A stretch of DNA of 6,705 nt from an uncultured Actinomyces sp. Its GTDB lineage: Bacteria > Actinomycetota > Actinomycetes > Actinomycetales > Actinomycetaceae. Location: contig CALIZH010000008.1 in assembly GCA_938028585.1 (NCBI GenBank), positions 1-6,705 on the forward strand, in the 5' to 3' direction. The translations under genes and the position numbers were made by a program. Within the stretch, counting starts at the first letter, position 1. The number at the start of each line of letters is the position of its first letter. The notes under the pieces were generated by a model. It was not told where the DNA came from. It made no database searches and saw only the letters and a list, made by a program, of their open reading frames with translations. Of this stretch, positions 1 through 4,513 are shown piece after piece.

Positions 1-88
1 GGGGCTGAGAAATAAAACCGTAGACTGCGCTCGGAGAAGAATTCGGGGCCGGCCATTGGACGGGGGTTCGATTCCCCCCATCTCCACC
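1..88 (+). ncRNA. ssrA: tmRNA (ssrA), 3' end only
   Basis: This is the 3' portion of transfer-messenger RNA, which rescues stalled ribosomes. The run ACTGCGCTCGGAGAAG at 24-39 resembles the conserved stretch before the tRNA-like domain of actinobacterial tmRNAs. The T arm is clear: stem GGGGG (62-66) with CCCCC (74-78) around the loop TTCGATT. It is followed by the acceptor strand CATCTCC (79-85), discriminator A86 and CC (87-88). The next base is T, so the usual encoded CCA reads CCT. The 5' half, tag reading frame and pseudoknots lie left of the window. A serine recombinase gene abuts on the opposite strand, which makes this an attachment site. I am confident of the tmRNA 3' end; the exact last base is less sure. 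Confidence 0.85.
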
Positions 89-1657
89 TGAGGGGGAAGT
101 GTCGAACTCTCGCTTTCGAGCGTAGGTTCGCACTTCCCCCGCTCTGTGTCCGCTGGTGAGCGCTTCTTCTAGGTCCTCGAACTCGATGGGCGCTGCGCTG
201 TCATGGAAATAGGACGCGATGACGATCTGCTCGCGCCCGATGAATACCTTATCCACGAAGTACTCGAAGAGCTGGTCGCGGGTCTCGGGTGTGTCAATGG
301 TGGCCTCAGCGAAGCGCTTGTAGAACGCGCCGATGCTCGCCTCGTCCTCGTAAAGTGTGGCCTTCACATGCTCGGCCTGGATCGCTGCGTCAAGCTCACG
401 CTTTTGCTCTTCCAGGGAACGCATGGCTTCGGCGGTGGTCTCGTTGAAGATGCCTTGGGAGATGGCCCTGACGAAGTTCGCGAGCTTCTTTTCCACGTCT
501 GCGCGCCGAGCTTCCAATGCCTTGAGGATGTCATCTCCACGTCCGTGGGTCTGCTGGTAATGATCGGCTAGATCAACAGCGAGCGAGGCCAGCATCTCAG
601 GGTCTGCGAGGAAAGATGCGACGATCTCCTCAATCCGTACCTCGATTTCATCCTTGCGAACGGTCTTGGCTGAGCACTTCTTTTTACGCTGATTGAGGCA
701 GTAGTAATACCGATGCGTCCTGCCAGTTTTCGAAGTGCCTGAGACACCCTCCATCGGCCCGCCACAGGTGAGGCAGTACGCCCTGCCTGTGAGCCAGTAG
801 TCGGGTGCGTTCTCGCCTTGAGCAGCGAGCTCGGCTTTGGTCTTCGCCCCGCGACGCTTGTTGATCGCGAACCGGCGTTGGACTTCATTAAACGTGAGGT
901 CATCAACGAGGCGAGGCATCCCGTCCTCATGGACGTACCTGCCATAGGTGTACTCGCCAATGTAGGCGCGATTCTTAAGCATCTTGTTGAGATTCTTCGG
1001 CGTGAACCTGTATCCGCGCGTTGTGCGGATTCCCTGGGCGTTCAGCTGGTTACAGATTTTCTGCATGGACACGCCCGAGGCGTAATCGTGGAAGATCTGC
1101 GTGACGATGGGAGCCGTCTCCGGGTCCGGGATGTAGCGCTTGTCCTGGTCCACAGTGAAACCGAAGATCTTGTGGCCGTTGGAGAGGGCTCGCTCGGCGT
1201 TGTAACGCTGACCTCGTCGGATGTTGGCTGAGAGCTGGAGTGAGTAGTACTCGGCGAACGCATCTGCGACCCCCTCCACGAGCACAGAATCGGGCGAATC
1301 GGTGGGGGAGATCCCTTCGATGTAGTGGACACGCGCTCCGATGGAGCGGATCGCCTGCTTGACGAGGACCAGCTCTGCGCGGTCGCGAGCAAGGCGGTCG
1401 TTCTTCCACACCGCGACGTAGGCAGGCTTGATCTTGGGCAGCTCGCGGAGCATCAACTGATAGCCCGGCCTGTCAGCGTTGGTGCCGGTCTTCGCCGCGT
1501 CTTCGTACTCATTGACTACGACGAGACCCTGTGACTTCGCCCAACGTTGCACCATCTCACGCTGCTGCTCGATGCTCGCCTCGTTCTGCGAGGAGGATGA
1601 ATACCTGTAATAGGCGACGACCATCTGGTTGTCGTTGTATTCGGAATGTAGCTTCAC
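1..1657 (-). CDS. Large serine recombinase (integrase), open at its 3' end
   Basis: A serine site-specific recombinase that would integrate and excise the element. The frame runs from GTG 1657, after TGAGGGGG 8 nt upstream, with no stop before the window edge (552+ codons). An ATG at 1624 is the alternative start. The resolvase catalytic domain spans about residues 13-150: AYYRYSSSSQNEASIEQQ contains the likely nucleophile Ser20, and KNDRLARDR carries the conserved arginines Arg88 and Arg91. A recombinase domain follows (about 165-260, with GEYTYG), then a zinc ribbon (CLTCGG ... YYYCLNQ ... CSAK) and a charged coiled coil (EARRADVEKKLANF, EEQKRELDAAI). Codons up to 523 are element DNA. From codon 524 the frame reads antisense ssrA (GGDGGNRTPVQW), so the native C-terminus is uncertain and may change on excision. 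Confidence 0.93.
   Translation of the reverse strand, partial: MKLHSEYNDNQMVVAYYRYSSSSQNEASIEQQREMVQRWAKSQGLVVVNEYEDAAKTGTNADRPGYQLMLRELPKIKPAYVAVWKNDRLARDRAELVLVKQAIRSIGARVHYIEGISPTDSPDSVLVEGVADAFAEYYSLQLSANIRRGQRYNAERALSNGHKIFGFTVDQDKRYIPDPETAPIVTQIFHDYASGVSMQKICNQLNAQGIRTTRGYRFTPKNLNKMLKNRAYIGEYTYGRYVHEDGMPRLVDDLTFNEVQRRFAINKRRGAKTKAELAAQGENAPDYWLTGRAYCLTCGGPMEGVSGTSKTGRTHRYYYCLNQRKKKCSAKTVRKDEIEVRIEEIVASFLADPEMLASLAVDLADHYQQTHGRGDDILKALEARRADVEKKLANFVRAISQGIFNETTAEAMRSLEEQKRELDAAIQAEHVKATLYEDEASIGAFYKRFAEATIDTPETRDQLFEYFVDKVFIGREQIVIASYFHDSAAPIEFEDLEEALTSGHRAGEVRTYARKREFDTSPSGGDGGNRTPVQWPAPNSSPSAVYGFISQP
80..92. other. Probable left attachment-site junction (attL)
   Basis: The tmRNA acceptor end (CATCTCCACC, 79-88) passes directly into TGAGGGGGAAG, which opens a hairpin inside recombinase coding sequence. 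The join between conserved tmRNA sequence and element sequence should lie near 86-90, where the expected CCA becomes CCT. Large serine recombinases exchange across a 2-bp core, so a CC or AC dinucleotide here could be the crossover. The exact point cannot be fixed without the empty site or attR. Confidence 0.5.
92..140. repeat. 49-nt hairpin with TTCG loop next to ssrA
   Basis: Arm 92-107 (GGGGGAAGTGTCGAAC) pairs with 126-140 (GTTCGCACTTCCCCC) with one unpaired A. Inside it a second helix, CGCT (111-114) with AGCG (119-122), closes on a TTCG tetraloop. No T-run follows on either side. It begins four bases after the tmRNA end and lies within the 3' coding part of the recombinase. It could be a factor-assisted or U-less terminator for ssrA, or part of the recombinase binding site. 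I cannot choose between these from sequence alone. Confidence 0.6.
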
Positions 1658-1706
1658 CTCATTACCCCCTCAACAGTTCGCAGTGATCCACCTGGCAATG
1701 ATTTTA
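1658..1706 (-). promoter_or_regulatory. Recombinase ribosome binding site and possible -10 box
   Basis: Reading the - strand, TGAGGGGG lies about 8 nt before GTG 1657 and decides that start over the downstream ATG at 1624. A TAAAAT hexamer (bases 1701-1706) is a possible -10 element that would give a leader of roughly 35-40 nt. No convincing -35 is visible at the right spacing, so the promoter is weakly supported while the binding site is good. Confidence 0.4.
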
Positions 1707-1742
1707 CCGTTCAATGCGTCTCTATTCTCAGGCGCACAGCAC

Positions 1743-1782
1743 TTCTCCCCGAGCCTGCTCTAAGGCGATGGCTCGGGGAGAA
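1743..1782 (-). terminator. Hairpin terminator after the lipoprotein gene
   Basis: A perfect 13-bp inverted repeat, TTCTCCCCGAGCC (1743-1755) and GGCTCGGGGAGAA (1770-1782), with a 14-nt loop. It lies 12 nt beyond the lipoprotein stop codon. It lacks a U-tract on either strand, as many actinobacterial terminators do. It separates lipoprotein transcription from the recombinase gene, which is on the same strand. Confidence 0.7.
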
Positions 1783-1794
1783 ATGAAAACGTGA

Positions 1795-2721
1795 CTACTT
1801 CTTGAGCCAGTTCCCAGACGAATCTTGCTGGTAGCCGTCCACCCCAGAGTCGGTGATGGTGATTTTTCCATCTTTCATGACGGTGAACCGGAAGCTGGCG
1901 AAGCTTTCTGGTGAAAAAGAATCCGACTTGCTCATCCAGAAGCTTGAAAAGTCAGTGTCCCTCGACGAGTCGGAAAACGGCTTAACTGCACACTCCATCA
2001 CATCGGTGATGACCGACGCATCGTCGCTCATATACCTACCCGGTTCCGGTGAAGCCTCATTAAGTTCACTGAGCGGCTTCGCGTTCTCGCGCTTCAACAG
2101 CGTGGCCGTTGGATCGCTCTTCGGCGTACTCGCGCTCAGCTCGTCCTTGAGCTTCTGGACGCCCGCGTTGAAGGCGTCGACGTCAAAGCCTTCAAGGCCG
2201 ATGTCTTGCAGTTGTGCGTCGCGGTCCGGGCCAGCAGGCATCTTCAAGATGAAACCCCTGTCTGTGGCCAGCAGCTCCTTGACGCCCATGGATGCTCCTG
2301 AATCCTTCAGGAGCGCATCAAGACGCTGGCCGGCTTCGTCGCTGCTTGCCCAGAGGTCGAGCAGTGACATCGACTGATAGTCGACCTTCTTGGGTGCCGA
2401 AAGAGTCTCAACCGCGCCCTTTGCGAAGGTCCGAGTGACATCGACCGCGCAGTACTTCGCAGAATCCAGTTTGTGGGCCTTCAAGTCCACAGCTGTGACG
2501 AGCAAATTATCCGCGTCCGCTCCCATCGCATCAAGGAGGGGCTTCGGGAGCTCCACGTGGATGCTGTCGACAGGCCCGAGGGTGCCACTGAAGGTGAAGG
2601 TCTGGTTGCTGTCGGGGGAGTGGTTGGCTCCATCCGATGGGGACGAAACTCCTCCAGAGCAGCCACTGAGCAGAGCTCCTGCTGCTAGTAGGGCGATGAA
2701 TGAGAGATGTCGTTGGCTCAT
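1795..2721 (-). CDS. Lipoprotein of unknown function
   Basis: A 308-residue secreted lipoprotein of a family I do not recognise. Residues 1-20 form a lipoprotein signal peptide: charged start (SQRH), hydrophobic core (LSFIALLAAGALL) and lipobox LSGC with lipidation at Cys21. A Ser/Gly/Asp-rich linker (22-40) follows, then a mostly soluble acidic domain. Two further cysteines in similar contexts (YCAV at 91, ECAV at 244) could form a disulfide. The C-terminus, FRFTVMKDGKITITDSGVDG, looks like paired beta strands. AAGGAG lies 6 nt before ATG 2721. Position between the recombinase and a divergent XRE regulator resembles the lysogeny-module lipoproteins of some Gram-positive phages (Ltp of Streptococcus phage TP-J34), which block superinfection. 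An exclusion role here is an inference from position only. Confidence 0.88.
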   Translation of the reverse strand: MSQRHLSFIALLAAGALLSGCSGGVSSPSDGANHSPDSNQTFTFSGTLGPVDSIHVELPKPLLDAMGADADNLLVTAVDLKAHKLDSAKYCAVDVTRTFAKGAVETLSAPKKVDYQSMSLLDLWASSDEAGQRLDALLKDSGASMGVKELLATDRGFILKMPAGPDRDAQLQDIGLEGFDVDAFNAGVQKLKDELSASTPKSDPTATLLKRENAKPLSELNEASPEPGRYMSDDASVITDVMECAVKPFSDSSRDTDFSSFWMSKSDSFSPESFASFRFTVMKDGKITITDSGVDGYQQDSSGNWLKK

Positions 2722-2817
2722 GAGAGCTCCTTCGTTGTGCTCGTGTCTCAGGCGAACCTACAAGGCATGATACAGCAGGCCTGGTATATAGGGTGTTCTT
2801 TCAAAGGCCTGTTTCAC
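2722..2817. promoter_or_regulatory. Divergent promoter region with paired AGGCCTG motifs
   Basis: The gap between the divergent lipoprotein and XRE genes. On the + strand TGGTATATAG (2782-2791) resembles an extended -10 box and would start transcription near 2797. Two AGGCCTG motifs flank it: the palindrome CAGGCCTG (2776-2783) and AAGGCCTG (2804-2811), with centres 28 bp apart. They are candidate operators for the XRE protein controlling itself and perhaps the lipoprotein gene. On the - strand the lipoprotein has AAGGAG before its ATG, but no clear promoter hexamers. Confidence 0.4.
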
Positions 2818-3087
2818 ATGATGGAAGTCATGGTATGGAGTAATGAGGAGGCGAAGCGGCTTGCCGTGGCCCTGAAGGCGGCGCGAATAGAACGTGGTTT
2901 CTCTCAGGAAAAGCTGGCTTTTGGGGCAGGAATCACAAAAAATCAAATGCAATTGCTAGAGGCTGGACGTGCGTCAGGTCGAAAAGGTGAAACGGGCTGC
3001 TCCAATCCTCAAATGGCGACAATTTACGGACTTGCCAAGGCTCTTGACCTTACTGTTGCAGAATTGTTCGAGAGAGCTGGGCTCTGA
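2818..3087 (+). CDS. Small XRE-family HTH transcriptional regulator
   Basis: A protein of about 89 residues that is almost entirely one Cro/CI-type helix-turn-helix domain, so it probably acts as a DNA-binding dimer. From the chosen start, LAVALKAARIERGFSQEKLA (15-34) forms the first two helices. AGITKNQMQLLEAGR (37-51) is the turn and recognition helix, and GLAKALDLTVAELFERAGL closes the fold. The frame is open further upstream to 2707. I chose ATG 2818 because AAAGG lies 10 nt before it; ATG 2830 (85 aa) is possible but has GGAAG only 2 nt away. Small regulators of this type, with the ITKNQMQLLEAGR motif, are common in actinobacterial mobile elements. Divergence from the lipoprotein gene suggests joint control. 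Target sites are unproven. Confidence 0.85.
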   Translation: MMEVMVWSNEEAKRLAVALKAARIERGFSQEKLAFGAGITKNQMQLLEAGRASGRKGETGCSNPQMATIYGLAKALDLTVAELFERAGL

Positions 3088-3136
3088 TAACCTCCAAGAC
3101 TGCGCTCTGACGGACGCAATAAGGTAAAACTGCACA

Positions 3137-3153
3137 GCGCCCCTGCGGGGCGC
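3137..3153 (+). terminator. Short GC hairpin after the XRE gene
   Basis: GCGCCCC (3137-3143) and GGGGCGC (3147-3153) form a perfect 7-bp stem on a TGC loop, 49 nt after the XRE stop. The palindrome AAGATCATCTT follows at once (3154-3164). There is no T-run on the + strand. On the - strand TTTTA lies a few bases beyond the stem. It is probably a terminator that isolates the repeat array from XRE transcription. Confidence 0.5.
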
Positions 3154-3211
3154 AAGATCATCTTCAATCGTGCATGACCTCGTGGGAGGGAGGTTGCAGA
3201 GGAGGATTTTC

Positions 3212-3509
3212 ACCGCCTAATCGGCGCTGATACCGGCTGTTTACCGCCTGAAAATGCAAAAGCGGTATAGCGTTTTCCCTCGTATCTCAACCGAATCCCA
3301 ACCCTTTACCGCCTTCACCGCCTAAAACCGAAAACTTTTATATATACACACGCATATGTAGGAAGATGAACACTCGCGTGTACACTTTTTAGAAATTAGG
3401 CGGTGAAGGCGGTAACACACCATGTTTTGACTGATATACCAACGTTTTCGATATACCGCTTAGCCTCAAACAGGCGGTAACCAAGCGGTGAAAGCGGTAA
3501 TCAGGCGGT
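3212..3509. repeat. Array of twelve ACCGC/GCGGT motifs (iteron- or clt-like)
   Basis: A non-coding stretch packed with copies of AGGCGGTRA or AAGCGGTRA and its complement. ACCGC begins at 3212, 3243, 3308, 3317 and 3455. GCGGT begins at 3262, 3400, 3409, 3474, 3485, 3494 and 3505. Neighbours within clusters are 9 or 11 bp apart, close to one helical turn, so bound proteins would sit on one DNA face. The density and phasing resemble replication iterons, clusters of 8-bp recognition sequences used by FtsK-like conjugal translocases of actinomycetes, or a multi-operator region. No rep or tra gene is in view to settle this. No credible protein gene is present between 3088 and 3668. Confidence 0.75.
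3306..3415. repeat. Perfect 20-bp inverted repeat within the GCGGT array
   Basis: TTACCGCCTTCACCGCCTAA (3306-3325) is exactly complementary to 3396-3415. Each arm holds two motif copies 9 bp apart. The 70-bp spacer is AT-rich, with CTTTTATATATACACACGC and a smaller inverted repeat ACACGC (3348-3353) / GCGTGT (3376-3381). An AT-rich segment between symmetric binding sites is what a melting region of an origin would look like, or a bidirectional operator. Function is inferred. Confidence 0.75.
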
Positions 3510-3555
3510 AAGACATGTGCTACTTGATATGCAAACCTCACCCCACTGAGATCGT

Positions 3556-3586
3556 ATGAGGATGATAATTCTCCTCCTCATGAGCG
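3556..3586 (+). promoter_or_regulatory. Candidate ardA promoter overlapped by a dyad
   Basis: GATAAT (3564-3569) resembles a -10 box. It lies in the loop of the inverted repeat ATGAGGA (3556-3562) / TCCTCAT (3575-3581), so a repressor bound to the dyad would cover the promoter. ATGAGCG (3580-3586) pairs further with CGCTCAT (3603-3609). No clear -35 is present at 17 bp. Start of transcription near 3576 would leave a leader of about 150 nt before ardA. Confidence 0.35.
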
Positions 3587-3621
3587 ATAAAGGTCCTCCT
3601 CCCGCTCATCCCCTGAGCGCA

Positions 3622-3727
3622 GGTCGCAACGCGACCCCGAGCCACTCGTTGGAGGTGAGGTCGCCTGTGTGCGTCCTTACCCGAGCTGGACTGCCCGGCC
3701 TCACCTCCACCTACTCGGGAGGTTGGA
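3622..3727 (+). promoter_or_regulatory. Structured 5' leader of ardA
   Basis: Three helices can form: GGTCGC-AAC-GCGACC (3622-3636), GGAGGTGAGG (3651-3660) with CCTCACCTCC (3699-3708), and CCCGAG (3680-3685) with CTCGGG (3714-3719). The second hides a strong Shine-Dalgarno-like sequence. The third covers part of the ardA site GGGAGG (3717-3722). The second and third interleave, so they would compete or form a pseudoknot. This suggests translational control of ardA, but it is a prediction by eye. Confidence 0.4.
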
Positions 3728-3731
3728 ATGA
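3669..3731 (+). CDS. Possible 20-codon leader peptide coupled to ardA
   Basis: GTG 3669 opens a 20-codon frame whose TGA (3729-3731) overlaps the ardA ATG as ATGA, the classic geometry for translational coupling. GGAGGTGAGG (3651-3660) ends 8 nt before the GTG. The peptide, MRPYPSWTARPHLHLLGRLE, has no recognisable domain. Ribosomes moving through it would open the two helices described for the leader. A frame this short can arise by chance, so confidence is low. Confidence 0.25.
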   Translation: MRPYPSWTARPHLHLLGRLE

Positions 3732-4261
3732 TTGCTCAAACTACTGTTCGCCCATCAGTCTGGATCGGGTGTCTAGCTTGCTACAACGAGGGCATACTCA
3801 ACGGGAGATGGTTCCCTGCAGAAGATGCCGATGAGGCTACGCCTGATGATCTGCACCAGAACCCCACACATCACGACGAGCTATGGGTCTTCGATCACGA
3901 GGGATTTCCCGTCGGAACCGGCGAGATGTCACCCACCACTGCTGTGCAGTGGGGTGAGCTGTTCGATGAGGTCGGAGAAGTACAGTGGTCTGCACTGCTC
4001 GCCTGGGTGGAAACCGGCTACTACATCGCAGCCGGCGATAACCTGCCGAGCGCGTCCGACTTCGAGGAGAGATATTGCGGTTGCTGGGAGTCGTTCGCTG
4101 ACTACGCTACCCAGCTGGCTGAGGATATCGGCTTAATTGATGGATGGCCTGAGGAGGCGCAGCGCTACTTCAACTGGGCAGCATGGATTCATGACCTCAA
4201 GTTTGACTACACCGTTGCGGATGCCGTTGATAGCGGTGTATTCGTCTTTCGCTCTCTCTGA
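3728..4261 (+). CDS. ardA: ArdA-family antirestriction protein
   Basis: A 177-residue protein that should bind host type I restriction-modification enzymes as a DNA mimic and so protect the element on entry. ArdA proteins are usually 160-180 residues, elongated and very acidic, as this one is. Family-like segments appear in order: VWIGCLACYNEGILNGRWF (11-29), HDELWVFDHEGFPVG (49-63), the acidic stretch ELFDEVGEVQWSALLAWVE (77-95), CWESFADYATQLAEDIGLID (119-138) and RYFNWAAWIHDLKFDY (146-161). ATG 3728 has GGGAGG about 5 nt upstream. The gene stands alone: a repeat array and structured leader lie before it, and a strong terminator lies 2 nt after its stop. It neighbours the element's own type II system, which ArdA is not expected to inhibit strongly. 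Confidence 0.9.
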   Translation: MIAQTTVRPSVWIGCLACYNEGILNGRWFPAEDADEATPDDLHQNPTHHDELWVFDHEGFPVGTGEMSPTTAVQWGELFDEVGEVQWSALLAWVETGYYIAAGDNLPSASDFEERYCGCWESFADYATQLAEDIGLIDGWPEEAQRYFNWAAWIHDLKFDYTVADAVDSGVFVFRSL

Positions 4262-4263
4262 CT

Positions 4264-4309
4264 GCTCTCCCTGGAAGCCTCATCGGCTTCCAGGGAGAGC
4301 TTTCTTTCC
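4264..4309 (+). terminator. Intrinsic terminator of ardA
   Basis: A perfect 16-bp stem, GCTCTCCCTGGAAGCC (4264-4279) with 4285-4300, on a TCATC loop. It is followed by TTTCTTTCC (4301-4309). It begins two bases after the ardA stop and is the clearest Rho-independent terminator in the window. The long stem could also act on the - strand. Confidence 0.9.
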
Positions 4310-4373
4310 GGTGATCGGGGTACGCTCTGGGCATGTCATTCGCCTCGCGTATTGCCTGGTGAATGAGATCGTG

Positions 4374-4466
4374 ATGGAATGCCTTTCACAAGACATGCGC
4401 CGCCTAGCTCAGCGTCTCTCGACGGGCCTGTACACTGCACTGACTGGCAAGGGCGTCTACGTGTAA
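4374..4466 (+). CDS. Possible 30-aa small protein
   Basis: ATG 4374 to TAA 4466 encodes a 30-residue peptide with a basic amphipathic middle (QDMRRLAQRLSTGLYTALTG) and the end KGVYV. In-frame GTG codons at 4359 and 4371 are alternative starts. The frame stays open upstream into ardA sequence, so its ends are not well defined. No good ribosome binding site or promoter is visible. It lies between the ardA terminator and the endonuclease gene, where some R-M systems keep a small controller, but it has no HTH. It may be chance. Confidence 0.2.
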   Translation: MECLSQDMRRLAQRLSTGLYTALTGKGVYV

Positions 4467-4467
4467 C

Positions 4468-4513
4468 AGTGTTAACCCCCGGTAGTTGAGACAATCTTGA
4501 TAGCCTAGAAGGC
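4468..4513 (+). promoter_or_regulatory. Probable leaderless promoter of the endonuclease gene
   Basis: TAGCCT (4501-4506) fits the TANNNT -10 box and ends exactly 7 nt before ATG 4514, so transcription would start at the ATG. No spaced Shine-Dalgarno is present; AAGGC touches the ATG. The methyltransferase gene has the same 7-nt arrangement. AGTGTTAA (4468-4475) recurs in the methyltransferase operator (6083-6090), possibly by chance. Confidence 0.45.

Noticed and set aside
529..541. TCATCTCCAC resembling the tmRNA acceptor end, as a secondary att site.
   Set aside because: A short match inside conserved recombinase coding sequence, without the flanking T arm.
1093..1170. AGATCT sites at 1093 and 1165 as regulatory sites.
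   Set aside because: They lie inside recombinase codons without dyad symmetry. They show only that AGATCT also occurs by chance, which tempers but does not remove the case for the paired promoter sites.
203..1534. Several + strand and alternative-frame reading frames across the recombinase region (203-571, 818-1231, 1050-1409, 568-960).
   Set aside because: They lie in other frames of an uninterrupted recombinase gene with all its domains. Their products show no family features, only the arginine/serine bias of shadow frames.
1..1657. The recombinase being broken by frameshifts.
   Set aside because: Direct reading of the - strand from 1657 gives one continuous frame with catalytic, recombinase, zinc-ribbon and coiled-coil parts in order. 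It is only open at the window edge.
1853..2377. A 174-aa + strand frame opposite the lipoprotein gene.
   Set aside because: The - strand frame has a perfect lipobox, a good ribosome binding site and a terminator, so the + strand frame is a shadow.
3100..3113. AGACTGCGCTC, also found in the ssrA end at 22-32, as a second attachment site.
   Set aside because: Only 11 bp match, it lies away from the tmRNA 3' terminus, and there is no duplication of the T arm or acceptor sequence.
3212..3509. A CRISPR array.
   Set aside because: The repeat units are 8-10 bp, in both orientations and 9-11 bp apart within clusters. There are no 25-40 bp repeats with uniform spacers and no cas genes.
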